NCBI GenBank assembly: GCA_019637335.1
Contig: JAHBVV010000015.1
Coordinates: forward strand, 1 to 64,000
DNA length: 64,000 nucleotides
Reading direction: 5' to 3'
Origin: Candidatus Hydrogenedentota bacterium
Lineage (GTDB): Bacteria; Hydrogenedentota; Hydrogenedentia; Hydrogenedentales; JAEUWI01
The notes beneath the pieces were generated by a model that did no database searches, was not told the origin of the DNA, and saw nothing but the letters and a program-made list of their open reading frames with translations. The position numbers and the translations under genes are program-made. Shown here one piece after another: positions 26,111 to 37,456 of the stretch; position 1 is the stretch's first letter, and every line of letters starts with the position of its first letter.

Positions 26111-27139
26111 ATGGACGTCCATAGCCTGATCGCCCAGATTGGCGCCAAGCCGCTTCCGCCCGTGCTGTTCTTCGCGCCGGGAAAGGCCCCCTTCAACAAG
26201 GAGCCCTGGGAGCCGGCCCTCGCCGAACGCGCCATCCAGCGGATTACCGCCGCCTGTGTGGATCCGTCCATGCGCGACCTGTGCTACAGTGTGTTTCACG
26301 CGGACGAGTCGAAGCCGGGCGAAATCGTGCTGGAAGCCCAGACCCTGCCCTTTCTCGCGGAGCGCCGCGTTATCGTGATCCGCAACGCGGACCACTACGA
26401 CCGCATGAGCGGCGACAAGAATTCCGCACTCTACCCCCTTATCCGCTACCTCGATGACCCCGCGGACACCACCCTGCTCTTGATCATCGCCGGCAAGGTC
26501 GACAAGCGAAAAAAATTCTTCAAGGCCTGCCAGAAGGCCGGCGCCATCGTGGAATGCCCCCAACTCGACGACCGCGCCCTGGGCGCCTGGATCCGGGACG
26601 AGGTCGAGACGCGCGGCAAGAAGATCGACGCCGGGGCCGTCACGGAGCTGATCAGCCGCGCGGGCGGGCGACTGGGCGACGTGAACAACGCCGTCAATCT
26701 GGTCACAACGTACGTGGGCGACGCCCCCCGGGTTACCGAGGACGACGTCATCGCGGCCTGCGCGGACGTCGCCGAGGAGACCGTGTGGGCGCTGACCGAC
26801 GCGATCGCCGCGTCCAACCCGGAGAAGGCGCTGAGCACGCTCTTCCAGCTGGCGGATATGGGCAAGAAGCCCGACGAAATTCTCGGCCTGATCAACTGGC
26901 TCCTGGACAGCGCCTACCGCGCGCTGCCGGAAACCGAGGCGAAGCTCGCCAGCCGCTTCGTGGGCGATAAGGTCATGCCGCTCGCGCGAAAGCTGGGCCT
27001 CGCCAAACTTCAGCGCGCCTTCGCCCTCTGTACGGAAACCCACCTGCAAATCCGCAGCACCGGCACCGACGAAATGCTGGCGCTGGAACTGCTGGTTATC
27101 AAGCTCTCCGCCCCGCGCGGGCGCGCCGCCCGCGCCTGA
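26111..27139 (+). CDS. holA: DNA polymerase III subunit delta
   Basis: This is a 342-residue protein. The HolA pattern is clear: an N-terminal domain with a degenerate nucleotide-binding fold (AQTLPFLAERRVIVIRNADH), PQLDDRALGAWIRDEV, the helical lid (ISRAGGRLGDVNNAVNLV, VTEDDVIAACADVAEETVWA) and the C-terminal collar (NWLLDSAYRAL, TDEMLALELLVIKLS). It is the wrench of the clamp loader that opens the beta clamp. It follows lptE, the common order in Gram-negative genomes. Confidence 0.95.
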   Translation: MDVHSLIAQIGAKPLPPVLFFAPGKAPFNKEPWEPALAERAIQRITAACVDPSMRDLCYSVFHADESKPGEIVLEAQTLPFLAERRVIVIRNADHYDRMSGDKNSALYPLIRYLDDPADTTLLLIIAGKVDKRKKFFKACQKAGAIVECPQLDDRALGAWIRDEVETRGKKIDAGAVTELISRAGGRLGDVNNAVNLVTTYVGDAPRVTEDDVIAACADVAEETVWALTDAIAASNPEKALSTLFQLADMGKKPDEILGLINWLLDSAYRALPETEAKLASRFVGDKVMPLARKLGLAKLQRAFALCTETHLQIRSTGTDEMLALELLVIKLSAPRGRAARA

Positions 27140-27247
27140 TCCGGCGGCCCGCCGCCAGTCCCCGCGCCCGAATGAAATTGGACCCCCGCATGTATTACCG
27201 TAGGGGCGGTTGATTTTCGCGCAAGCGCGCCGGAAGGGAGCCGTGCG

Positions 27248-28333
27248 ATGGTTCAATTGGACAAACAATTCGAATGCGAGCAATGCGGGGCCGCCCTGGA
27301 GTTTCAGCCGGGTTCCCAGGCGCTGGCATGCCCCTACTGTGGCCACGAAAACGCCATCGCGGCGATGGAGGCCGCCGTGGAGGAGCTCGACTACCACGCG
27401 GCGCTTGCCCGGGCGGCGGATACCGCCGATACGGAGGAACGCCTTGAGGCGCACTGCACGTCCTGCGGCGCCCTCTCCACGCTGGGCCCCAACGTCGCGG
27501 CGGATGAGTGTCCGTTTTGCGGCACGCCCATTGTCAAGGCGGCCGAGACCCACCGCGTATTGAAGCCCGGGGGCGTGCTGCCTTTCAAGATTCGCCGGGA
27601 AGACGCGCGCGCGGCCTTCCGGGACTGGATCCAGGGCCTCTGGTTCGCGCCGAATACCCTGAAACGGCGCGCGAAACAAACGGAGCGCCTCCAGGGGGTC
27701 TATATCCCCTATTGGACGTACGACTGCCACGCCGGAACCCGCTACACCGGCCAGCGCGGCGAGCATTACTGGGTCACCGAAATGCACCCGGTCACTGTGA
27801 ACGGGAAAACGCAGATGCGCGCGCGGCAGGTCCGAAAAACGCGCTGGTACCCCGCGAGCGGGCATGTCCAGAACAATTTCGACGATGTCCTGGTCCTCGC
27901 GAGCGAATCGCTTCCCAAGGCAAAGACCGACGCCCTGGAGCCGTGGGACCTGAAGAATGTCGCGCCCTACCAGGACGACTACCTGAGCGGGTTCAAGGCC
28001 GAAAGCTACCGCGTGGGGCTGGAAGCCGGCTTCGAGCACGCCAAATACCGCATGGACCCCGTCATCCGCGCCACCATCCGGCGCGACATCGGCGGTGACG
28101 AGCAGCGTATCCACCAGTGCTCCACGCAATACAGCAATATCACGTTCAAGCACATCCTGCTGCCCATCTGGATCAGCGCCTACCGCTACCACAACCGGAT
28201 CTACCGCTTTCTCGTGAACGGGCGAACCGGCGAGGTTCAGGGCGAGCGCCCGTGGAGCTGGGTCAAGATCACATTCGCGGTCCTGGCGGGGCTGCTGATC
28301 GCCGGCGGTATCTACCTCGCCACGCAGATGTAG
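27248..28333 (+). CDS. Zinc-ribbon protein with a C-terminal membrane helix
   Basis: This is a 361-residue protein with two zinc ribbons: CEQCGAALEF...CPYCGHEN (residues 9-36) and CTSCGALS...CPFCGTP (about 75-100). A beta-rich middle (GVYIPYWTYDCHAGTRYTGQ, TRWYPASGHVQNNFDDVLV) follows, and one TM helix lies at the very end (ITFAVLAGLLIAGGIYLATQM in part). Proteins of this layout are often misnamed as primosomal or helicase-like. The function is unknown; the soluble part should face the cytoplasm. The gene stands alone, 108 bases after holA. Confidence 0.85.
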   Translation: MVQLDKQFECEQCGAALEFQPGSQALACPYCGHENAIAAMEAAVEELDYHAALARAADTADTEERLEAHCTSCGALSTLGPNVAADECPFCGTPIVKAAETHRVLKPGGVLPFKIRREDARAAFRDWIQGLWFAPNTLKRRAKQTERLQGVYIPYWTYDCHAGTRYTGQRGEHYWVTEMHPVTVNGKTQMRARQVRKTRWYPASGHVQNNFDDVLVLASESLPKAKTDALEPWDLKNVAPYQDDYLSGFKAESYRVGLEAGFEHAKYRMDPVIRATIRRDIGGDEQRIHQCSTQYSNITFKHILLPIWISAYRYHNRIYRFLVNGRTGEVQGERPWSWVKITFAVLAGLLIAGGIYLATQM

Positions 28334-28387
28334 CGGCGGCCTCATGAAGCCGCACTGATGCGCTCGCGGCGCGCGATCCCCGAATGC

Positions 28388-29308
28388 CTACAGCCGGTCC
28401 GCCAGCCAGGGAATGGCCTCGTCCACCCAGGCGGACGGCAGCTTGTGCCCGGCGTCGTATTGGACCAGGCGCGCCGTTTCACCCGCGATCAGCGAAAAGA
28501 GCGCGTTGGAGTGCGCCTCGTCGCAAAGCGGATCCGTCTTGCCCTGCAGCATCATGAACGGGCGCCCGCCGATCCCGCGCAAGTAGTTCGCCGGATCGAG
28601 GATCGGGTCCTCCCGCCACGTCACCGGCACGACGCAGCCCGCCGCCGCCTGGATCCGCGGCTCCACTGCCGTTAGCGCCACGGCGTGAAAGCCGCCCATG
28701 CTGTAGCCCACGGCGCCGATGCGGCCCATGTCGATGTCCCCGCGCGTCGCGAGATAATCCAGCCCCCGGCGGTAATCCAGGATGGTCTGCGTGATGATAT
28801 CGCGCAATGTGAACAGATTCTTCCGCGGCGGGTCCCCGGGATCGCTGTAGTCGTTGACCAACGCGTACCCGTTCTCCGCGATGCGATCGCCGTGGGCCTG
28901 GGCGTCCAGCGCAAACACGGCGAATCCCCGCTCCAGCAGCGCGCGCCGCGCCTCTCCCCCGTGAATGTATCCGCCGTCCCGCCACCAGTTCTCGCGCCCG
29001 CCCGACCAGCCGTGCATGAGCAGCACGCAGGGATACGGCGCGGGCGCGTCCGCCTTCACTTCCAGGTAGCCCGGGACCAGGTACCCGCGCGCGCCACGGA
29101 ACACGATCTTGCGCCGGATCGTTCCCTCCTCCTCCTTGAGTTCCACCGCGCGCGCCTCCAAGGGAATATCGACACCGTAGTCATACATAGACTCCAGCAG
29201 CGCGTAAGCTTCCTCGCCCACCGGTTTCGGGTAGTCAATCGCCTCTTCCGCGCGCGCGGCGGACCCAAAGACAAGCAGAAGCGACAGCAAGGCCGGGCTG
29301 GTTTTCAT
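28388..29308 (-). CDS. Secreted alpha/beta hydrolase (acetyl-xylan-esterase/dienelactone-hydrolase-like)
   Basis: This is a 306-residue protein. The ATG at 29308 has AAGGAG upstream and a signal peptide (SLLLVFGSAARA-EE). The alpha/beta hydrolase core shows LLMHGWSGGRENWW (oxyanion region), GYSMGG with the nucleophile Ser, GKTDPLCDEAHS with the Asp, and AGHKLPSAWVDE with the His. It probably removes acyl groups from polysaccharides or related esters in the periplasm; the substrate is not evident. The gene is monocistronic and convergent with the zinc-ribbon gene. Confidence 0.88.
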   Translation of the reverse strand: MKTSPALLSLLLVFGSAARAEEAIDYPKPVGEEAYALLESMYDYGVDIPLEARAVELKEEEGTIRRKIVFRGARGYLVPGYLEVKADAPAPYPCVLLMHGWSGGRENWWRDGGYIHGGEARRALLERGFAVFALDAQAHGDRIAENGYALVNDYSDPGDPPRKNLFTLRDIITQTILDYRRGLDYLATRGDIDMGRIGAVGYSMGGFHAVALTAVEPRIQAAAGCVVPVTWREDPILDPANYLRGIGGRPFMMLQGKTDPLCDEAHSNALFSLIAGETARLVQYDAGHKLPSAWVDEAIPWLADRL

Positions 29309-29609
29309 GGTCGGGTTGCTCCTTGTTGATTCGCGCCTCCGGCGCGTTGCGGGCGGGCCGTCCACCACGGCGCATCTTCGACCCGCGCTCCCATTCGTCC
29401 GCACTTCCGCTGCAGTGCGGGATTGTGTCGTCGAGGAATCAAGCCAGCTTCATTCCGCTGAAGTATTACCCATTTCTTTAGCACCGAAGGTGCGGATCAT
29501 ATCAGCCTGGGCCGGTGGCCCAGGTAAATTGGCTCGGCCAGGGCTGAAAGCCCGTATCATAACTTCCCTACAGTCTATGCGCGGCAATGTTCAGAACTTC
29601 ACCCATTGT
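29309..29609. repeat. Non-coding stretch with several small perfect hairpins
   Basis: Three compact palindromes lie in a row: GCACCGAAGGTGC (29481-29493), CCTGGGCCGGTGGCCCAGG (29506-29524) and GGGCTGAAAGCCC (29541-29553). They are relatives, in the reverse orientation, of the hairpin modules at 49708-49789 and 54318-54399. Nothing here looks coding. The module may act as a terminator between the co-directional genes. Confidence 0.6.
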
Positions 29610-31316
29610 CTATGAAGCCGTGGCCGGCGCGCCCGCGCTCGCGAGATCGGCGGCGTGCTGCTTCTCAAGAAGCCGGTGGTTGATAGTCTTCCGTGTCTGC
29701 CGCCCATTCATTACGCCGGCCAGCTTGCCTTCCTCCCGCGACGTAATCACGATGAACTCGTCCGCGCCGGTGGCCCGCATGCGCTCCAGCACCTCCGGAA
29801 GCGGGTCCAACGGCGTCACCAGATCCCGCATGCGCACCGTGACATCGCGCGCCACCAGCCACTCCCACGTATCCTGGCTCGCGAAGATTTCGCGCAGCTT
29901 GTCGAGCGTCACCACGCCGGTAACGACGCCCTCGCGATTCACCACGGGCAACTGCATGTGGTCCTGCGCCGCGAACTCCTCGAACACCCGCGTCAGCGGC
30001 TCGCCCTCCTGCAGCGCCCGCACTTCCTCCAGCATGACATCCCCCACCGTCATGGAGGCGATCAAGTCTTCCTCCGTCACGTCCCGCCCGATCTCATCCG
30101 CCTTCATCACGGAAAGCCGGATCAGCGCGGGCGCCGCCAGCTGGACGATAAAGGTCGTGGCCGTGATTGTAACGATAATCAGATCGCCCAGCATCAGGCC
30201 TTCCGCGAGCGGCACGTCGCCCAGGTGCGAGGCCGCCATCATCGCCAGGCCCACCGCAATGCCGCCCTGCACCAGCAGCCCCATGCCGGCATACTTCCGC
30301 ACGGGGGCCGGGGCGCCGGTAATCCGCGCGCCCAGGTACGTGCCGGCAATCTTGCCGCCGCACATCGCCACGATGAACACCACCACGAGGAGCCACATCC
30401 AAGGCGGCATGTTGCCCAGGGCCATCCGGGCGCCCGCCAGCACAAAAAACAGCACGTAAATCGGCGTGGAAAACGACGCGACCTTCTCAAACAGGTCGTG
30501 GCTGCGGCGCGGGAGCACGTTGGTTAACACCACGCCCATCATCATCGTCGTTATAATGACGTCGATATGCGCGGTCACGCAAATCCCCATGATCATGAAG
30601 ATCAGGCCCAGCGCCACCGCCAGCGCGTGCTCCAGCAGGCGCAGCCGCCGCAACAGCACCACCATGATCAGGCCGGCCACCGTCCCCAACAACAGCGCGC
30701 CGCCCAGCTCGATACCGATGGTCTGGAGCTCGTGCCCGATCGTCACGCTCTGCCCCGTGAGCATCTGCGCAAAGCTCGCGCCGAACGCATAGAGCGCCAT
30801 CGCCAGCGCGTCGTCCATCGCCACCACGGCCACCAGCGTCGTCGTTACCACGCCCCGCGCCCGGTTCTCCCAGAGCACGCCCATGGTGGACGCGGGGTCC
30901 GTGGCCGACGCGATCGCGCCGAACATCACCCCCGCGGCGATGGATCCCGGCAGGTTCCCCACCGCCAGATAAACGAGAATGGACGTCGCCCCGCCCACGA
31001 TCACGAACGCGCCCACCCCTTCGAAAAGCAGAATCGCCACGAGCTGCGACCCCCGCGATTTAAAGACGTCCCACTTCAGCTCGCTCCCCACCAGGAACCC
31101 GATAAGCGCCAGCGCGAACAGGTTGAACATCTGCAGGTTCGCCACGTCCTCCTGCGTCGCCCACCGGAACCCGCTTTCGCCGATAATCAACCCGACAATG
31201 ATGTAGCCCGTGACCAGCGGGATCCGAAAGCGCTGGAAAAAGCCCGCGCCCAGCACCCCGGCGAATATGGCGGCGCCCAGAATCTTCAGAATGCCGTCGT
31301 CAATGCCTTCCATCAT
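29610..31316 (-). CDS. CPA2-family cation/proton antiporter with CBS domains
   Basis: This is a 568-residue protein. Residues 1-400 are a CPA2 transporter with about 12 membrane segments: FRIPLVTGYIIVGLIIGESG and ASATDPASTMGVLWENRARG (the TDPA motif), and VAVVAMDDALAMALYA with the DD pair that usually carries the ions. Two CBS domains follow (about 420-545: TVGDVMLEEVRALQEGEPL and DLVTPLDPLPEVLERMRATG), which probably sense adenine nucleotides. It exchanges Na+ or K+ for protons at the inner membrane. The cation is not predicted. Confidence 0.93.
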   Translation of the reverse strand: MMEGIDDGILKILGAAIFAGVLGAGFFQRFRIPLVTGYIIVGLIIGESGFRWATQEDVANLQMFNLFALALIGFLVGSELKWDVFKSRGSQLVAILLFEGVGAFVIVGGATSILVYLAVGNLPGSIAAGVMFGAIASATDPASTMGVLWENRARGVVTTTLVAVVAMDDALAMALYAFGASFAQMLTGQSVTIGHELQTIGIELGGALLLGTVAGLIMVVLLRRLRLLEHALAVALGLIFMIMGICVTAHIDVIITTMMMGVVLTNVLPRRSHDLFEKVASFSTPIYVLFFVLAGARMALGNMPPWMWLLVVVFIVAMCGGKIAGTYLGARITGAPAPVRKYAGMGLLVQGGIAVGLAMMAASHLGDVPLAEGLMLGDLIIVTITATTFIVQLAAPALIRLSVMKADEIGRDVTEEDLIASMTVGDVMLEEVRALQEGEPLTRVFEEFAAQDHMQLPVVNREGVVTGVVTLDKLREIFASQDTWEWLVARDVTVRMRDLVTPLDPLPEVLERMRATGADEFIVITSREEGKLAGVMNGRQTRKTINHRLLEKQHAADLASAGAPATAS

Positions 31317-31517
31317 AGGCCATACTCCCCGTAGTCTCCCCGGATCCAGCGCGCGGCCGAGAGGCCTTCCCCGGTCCCCGGCCGGCAGCGCAATGCCCGG
31401 CAGTATATACCTCTCAGCGAAATGTTGCCAATCATGCCCCCGGCGTACATGATTGTCGACGGACCCGCGACGTCACGCATCGCGCGGCACGGAAGGTTGG
31501 GATCCTTGCCTGACCCG

Positions 31518-32615
31518 TCAGTGGCCTGAGCTCTCGGTGGCGCGCGTTGCCGCTCCAGCCGCAAAATGCGCCTTCGCCACCCGCAGAAACTCCGGAACGA
31601 TCCGCCAGAGAATCCATGCGTTCGGGAACAGCGATATCCACACGATTCCCTGTATGGCCCAGGAAGGCCCCGGCATGTGGGTAACAAACCCCCACCAATC
31701 GCCATCGTCGATAAGGCCGAGCAGAAGCCCGGGTGTTATCACGGACGGGATGAGCGCCATCGCCAGCACCGCCGCGTAGTACAGGCTGGGCGCCGGATAC
31801 GCGTGCCGGAGCCGCCTTCCCGCGGGTGTGATCCAGAGCAGGTACAGCAGCCACCCGGCGAGCGTAGGCCCGATGAAGCCGCCGCCGGAGATCAGCCCCT
31901 GTTGCCAGGGCGCGAGGGCGACGCCGGGCTTGCCACCGGAGTGCGGGCGACCGTGAATGCCCCAGAAATCGGAACTGGCCAGGTCGAAGCGCCCGAACGC
32001 CAGTTCGGCCAGCGCGTGACCGCCCTCGTGAAAAAACAGGTACATGAACATGGCCAGAAACGCCATGGAAAGCATCATCGCCACCTGCCGGCTCAGAACG
32101 CGGTTCCGCGCGCGCTCGGAACGCCGCGCAAAGAGGGCCCAGAGCGCCGACGCGACCACCAGGCCCAGGAAGACGCGCGAGTAGACCTGCCAGCCCGTAA
32201 TCCGTTCCACAACCCCCCGATCGCTGATTACGGCATACCCGCCGTGCGCGCCGCTTTCCTGCCGCAGGGTCGCGATGTAGTTTCCCGGCGGTATATCCCG
32301 CCCGCCGCCATAGCGCGTGGTGCGGTTCAGCGTCGCGCTGCACACGAGCTCCCCGCGCGTATCGTGCACCAATACGGACAGGCGCTCGTCTTCCGCCACC
32401 ACACGGACGCCAATGTGAAACACCTCAATGGCATTGGGCAGGGTGAAGGCCCGTGAGACTTCAGTCTCGCCCGGCGCCAGCTTCAGTTCGCAAACAGCCC
32501 GCTCCGCCAGCGCATCAATCTGTCTCGATTCGCCTTCACGCACCGCCCAGAACGACAGCCCTCCACCACACACGGCCGCAATAACCGCAAGTGAGTACGT
32601 GACAGGCTTCATCAT
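31518..32615 (-). CDS. M50-like membrane metalloprotease with an N-terminal periplasmic domain
   Basis: This is a 365-residue protein. I chose ATG 32615 because GAGGGA lies 6 bases upstream. TM1 (5-24) is followed by a beta-rich domain of about 110 residues, then several membrane segments. YLFFHEGGHALAELAFGRFD holds the M50-type HExxH motif (H196, E197, H200) inside a TM helix. The usual downstream Asp motif is not clear, so the site-2-protease assignment is moderate. It could clip membrane proteins or be a degenerate member. No regulator gene is adjacent. Confidence 0.75.
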   Translation of the reverse strand: MMKPVTYSLAVIAAVCGGGLSFWAVREGESRQIDALAERAVCELKLAPGETEVSRAFTLPNAIEVFHIGVRVVAEDERLSVLVHDTRGELVCSATLNRTTRYGGGRDIPPGNYIATLRQESGAHGGYAVISDRGVVERITGWQVYSRVFLGLVVASALWALFARRSERARNRVLSRQVAMMLSMAFLAMFMYLFFHEGGHALAELAFGRFDLASSDFWGIHGRPHSGGKPGVALAPWQQGLISGGGFIGPTLAGWLLYLLWITPAGRRLRHAYPAPSLYYAAVLAMALIPSVITPGLLLGLIDDGDWWGFVTHMPGPSWAIQGIVWISLFPNAWILWRIVPEFLRVAKAHFAAGAATRATESSGH

Positions 32616-32748
32616 CGTCATTCCCTCGAATGCGGATGACAGGAATAACCCCGGGATGCGCGGGAACATGCCGCGATTCCGAACCCCTGGCGTCAGTATA
32701 GCGCGATCGCTTCAGTCTGGCAATCGCTCTGAAAAAACGTTTCGGTCC

Positions 32749-34188
<1,440 letters not shown>

Positions 34189-34275
34189 GCGTACTGCCTT
34201 TCTCGCTGCCTGCGAAATGCTCAGTGGACACTGTGGACCAATTCTACGCGATCTCCCGCCTGTTGTCATCCCCGG

Positions 34276-37200
34276 CTACTGCCGCACAATCGTCTCGTCT
34301 AGATTGAGCAGCACCCGCGCCGCCAACGCCCACGCCGCCAGGGTGGCCGGGTCGTCCTCCCAGGCGCTTCCCGACACGTCCAATATCGCGCCGGGCTCCA
34401 GCTCACCCGCCGCAAGTCGGGCCCGCTGCGCCTCCAGGAAGGCCAAAACCGCCTCCACCTCCTCGGCCGCGGGGGCGCGCGTCACGCAACGCTGGAACGC
34501 GTACTCTACCCGGTCGCGGTCTGTCGCGCCGCCCTCTTCCAGCGCCAGCTCGGCGAGCTTCACGGCCGACTCGAAGAAGAGCGGTTCGTTCAGCGAGGTC
34601 AGGGCCTGCATCGGGCTGTTGCTGCGCTCGCGGCGGGTGCACGGGGCCTCGCCGGAGGGCGTGTCAAACACCTGGAGCGCCGGGAAGGGCACGCTGCGGA
34701 AGCGGAAGGTGTAGAGCGCGCGGCGGTACTTGTCCGCGCCCTCGTCGTAGTCCCAGGTCTTGGTCCCGTAACTGGCGGGCGGCAGGAAGATGTCGTGGGG
34801 GGCCGGTGGATATACGCTCGGCCCGCCGATGGCCGGCGTCAGGAGCCCGCTGGCGGCCAGGGCGATGTCGCGGACCGTCTCGCCCTCCACGCGGAAGCGC
34901 GCCCCGCGCGCGAGCAGGCGGTTGTCGGGGTCGCGCGCGAGCAGCGCCGGCGTGACCGTGGACTCCTGCCGGTAGGTGGCGGAATGCACGATACGCCGGT
35001 GCAGATCCTTCACGTTCCAGCCGGATTCCATGAAGGTCGCCGCGAGCCAGTCGAGCAACTCCGGGTGCGCGGGCGGCTCGCCCTGCATCCCCAGGTCATC
35101 CGTCGTCGCGACGATGCCTTCGCCAAAATGGCGCTGCCACACGCGGTTGGCGTAGGCGCGCGCGGTCGTGTGGGCGTCCGGCGCCACGAGCCACCGCGCA
35201 AAGGCGAGGCGGTCGCGCCCGGCGTCCGGGGCCATCGGGTGGAGGAAAGCCGGCGTCGCGGGTTCCACGGCCTCGCGCGGGCTCAGGAAGTCGCCGCGGT
35301 CGAGCCGGTGCGTCACCCGGGGTGTTTCTCGCGGCTGGAGCACGAGCTGGGACGCGCCCTCGGGGTGCGCCTGCCAGAGGCCATCGATCCGGCTGTTCGC
35401 CACGTGGAATTCGGGCTCGCTCGCGCGCCAGTAGCTGAACAGCGCGTCTTGCTGCGCGGGCGACCGCGCTTCGCGGGGCGTTTCCAGGATGGCCTTGATC
35501 GCTTCGGGAATAACGCGCGCGGGCAGGGCCTCCGAATCGGTCACGCCAATGCGGAAGCGGCCGATGTTGTTGGTCTGTTTGTCGTTGTTGTTCCAGCCGC
35601 CGTGGTTCTGCTGCAACTGAAAACCCAATGTCATCCCCGGCGTCACCGGCAGGGGCTCGGCCAGCTTGAAAATGGCCGTGCGCGGCTGGTTGCGGCGCCC
35701 GGGATCGATGTCCGAGGTCCAGGCCGTGTTCCCGTCCCCGTCGATGGCCAGCTCGATTGGCCCCGTATACCGGATCTTGTTCTCCCTGTGCGGAAAATCG
35801 GGCCCGAGCGGGCGCTGCGGCGGGTTGAGATCGGCTATTGCGGAAGCAATCGGCGCGTCCGTCCACTTTTCGTAATCTTTGGTTTCAAGCCCCTCCGCCG
35901 TCGTGCGCAGGCGCACTTCGGAAAGGGCGAAGCCGCCGTTCTTCGATCGCCCCGGGCCGCCGCGCGGCAGGTTGGGGTCCGTCAAAAAGTCAATGCGAAT
36001 CGCGGTGATGGTTTCCAGTGTGCTGGTCCCGGTCATTTTTGGGGAGGTCCCGGCGGGAGAAAAGCCCTGGCCGAGGTAGGAACCGTCCTCCTGTGGGAGA
36101 AACTTCTGCCCGCCGGTCGAGTTGTCGTCGAATGTGAGCACGAGCACCTCCCATTCCGGCTCGGGCTCCCCGCGCAGGGATTCCTCCCACGCCGCCATCC
36201 GCTCGGGCCAATCCGTGTGCTCCGCCTTGATTTCCGACTCGATTTCGGCGATCAGCGAAAAAAGCGTTGTCCGCTGGGCCTCATCCTTCGCGGAATACAC
36301 CGGAATGTTCCCCTCGTCCGCGTCGTTAAGGAACGCCAGCAACCCGTAGTATTCGGTATGCGTCAGCGGGTCGTACTTGTGCGTGTGGCACTGCGCGCAC
36401 GCCACCGTCAGCCCCAGAACGCCGCGCCCCACCAGGTCCATCCGGTTGAATAGCGCCTCCATCCGGAATTGCTCCGGATCGATGCCCCCCTCCTCGTTGA
36501 TCATGCTGTTGCGCAGAAAGCCCGTCGCCACGCGCTGGTTCTGCGTTGCCGTGGGCAGGTGGTCCCCCGCGATCTGCTCGATGATGAACTGGTCGTAGGG
36601 CTTGTCCTCGTTGAACGACCGGATAACCCAATCGCGCCAGGCCCACACCTGCCGCCGGGCGTCCTTTTCGAAGCCGTCGGAATCGGCGTATTGCGCGGCG
36701 TCGAGCCAGTGCCGCGCCCAATGCTCCCCGTAGTGCGGGGACGCCAGCAGCCGCTCCACCAGCGCCTCATACCACCCCGCGGAAGCGTCGTTCAGAACAC
36801 GCGCGATCTCATCGGGGGAAGGTGGGAGCCCGGTTAGATCCAGGCTCAGGCGCCGCAACAGGGTCAGCCGGTCCGCCTCCGGGGACGGCGTCAGCCCTTC
36901 GCGCTCCAGCCGGGCGAGAATGAAGGCGTCGATGGGGTTCCGCACCCAGCCGCCATCGGTCGCGGGCGGCTCCGGACGCCGCGGCGTCTGAAAGGCCCAA
37001 TGTTGCGATCGCGGCGCGCCCTGGGCGATCCAGGCCTCGATCAGCGCGGTCTCTTCCGCGGTCAATGGATCGCCCGCTTCGGGCGGCGGCATCCGGTCGG
37101 CCGGATCCGTCGCGGTGATGCGGCGAAGCGCCTCACTCGCTCCAGGATCCCCCGGCGCGATTGCGGTCTGGCCCGGCTCGGCTATGTCCAGGCGCAACCC

Positions 37201-37389
37201 GCCCTTCCGCGACGATTCGTCGGGCCCGTGGCAGGCGAAGCACTTGTTGCTCAGCAGCGGCCGGATCTGCCGATCAAAAGAAATCGGTTCGCCCGCATAC
37301 ACGGGCGCCGCCACAACCCACACCACGACCGCCCATTGCCATGCACGTCCAATCACGATAATCCCGGGCCTTTCCGCGCGACTCACCAC
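34276..37389 (-). CDS. PSD1-type cytochrome c / DUF1549 / DUF1553 protein
   Basis: This is a 1037-residue exported protein. The N-terminal Planctomycete cytochrome C domain has C50-F-A-C-H (heme c) with RPLLSNKCFACHGPDE. DUF1549 follows (about 145-350: FILARLEREGLTPSPEADRL, GEHWARHWLDAAQYADSDG, ending with a second CxxCH, CAQCHTHKYDP). The middle segment (390-620) is beta-rich, perhaps a lectin-like insertion, and DUF1553 (about 720-1000: FARWLVAPDAHTTARAYANR, SATYRQESTVTP) closes the protein. The GTG at 37389 is the likely start; a later GTG at 37356 is possible. It is 87 bases upstream of the DUF1501 gene and surely in the same operon. The catalytic activity is unknown. Confidence 0.93.
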   Translation of the reverse strand: MVSRAERPGIIVIGRAWQWAVVVWVVAAPVYAGEPISFDRQIRPLLSNKCFACHGPDESSRKGGLRLDIAEPGQTAIAPGDPGASEALRRITATDPADRMPPPEAGDPLTAEETALIEAWIAQGAPRSQHWAFQTPRRPEPPATDGGWVRNPIDAFILARLEREGLTPSPEADRLTLLRRLSLDLTGLPPSPDEIARVLNDASAGWYEALVERLLASPHYGEHWARHWLDAAQYADSDGFEKDARRQVWAWRDWVIRSFNEDKPYDQFIIEQIAGDHLPTATQNQRVATGFLRNSMINEEGGIDPEQFRMEALFNRMDLVGRGVLGLTVACAQCHTHKYDPLTHTEYYGLLAFLNDADEGNIPVYSAKDEAQRTTLFSLIAEIESEIKAEHTDWPERMAAWEESLRGEPEPEWEVLVLTFDDNSTGGQKFLPQEDGSYLGQGFSPAGTSPKMTGTSTLETITAIRIDFLTDPNLPRGGPGRSKNGGFALSEVRLRTTAEGLETKDYEKWTDAPIASAIADLNPPQRPLGPDFPHRENKIRYTGPIELAIDGDGNTAWTSDIDPGRRNQPRTAIFKLAEPLPVTPGMTLGFQLQQNHGGWNNNDKQTNNIGRFRIGVTDSEALPARVIPEAIKAILETPREARSPAQQDALFSYWRASEPEFHVANSRIDGLWQAHPEGASQLVLQPRETPRVTHRLDRGDFLSPREAVEPATPAFLHPMAPDAGRDRLAFARWLVAPDAHTTARAYANRVWQRHFGEGIVATTDDLGMQGEPPAHPELLDWLAATFMESGWNVKDLHRRIVHSATYRQESTVTPALLARDPDNRLLARGARFRVEGETVRDIALAASGLLTPAIGGPSVYPPAPHDIFLPPASYGTKTWDYDEGADKYRRALYTFRFRSVPFPALQVFDTPSGEAPCTRRERSNSPMQALTSLNEPLFFESAVKLAELALEEGGATDRDRVEYAFQRCVTRAPAAEEVEAVLAFLEAQRARLAAGELEPGAILDVSGSAWEDDPATLAAWALAARVLLNLDETIVRQ

Positions 37390-37456
37390 GGCGCTGCGAT
37401 CAGTCTAGCGGAGCGGCATCCGGGCTGCAAATTGGAATTCCTCGCGAGGGCCGCGA

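Noticed and set aside
25439-28345. 968-residue minus-strand frame across lptE, holA and the zinc-ribbon gene
   Set aside because: It runs opposite three well-supported genes and has no domain signature.
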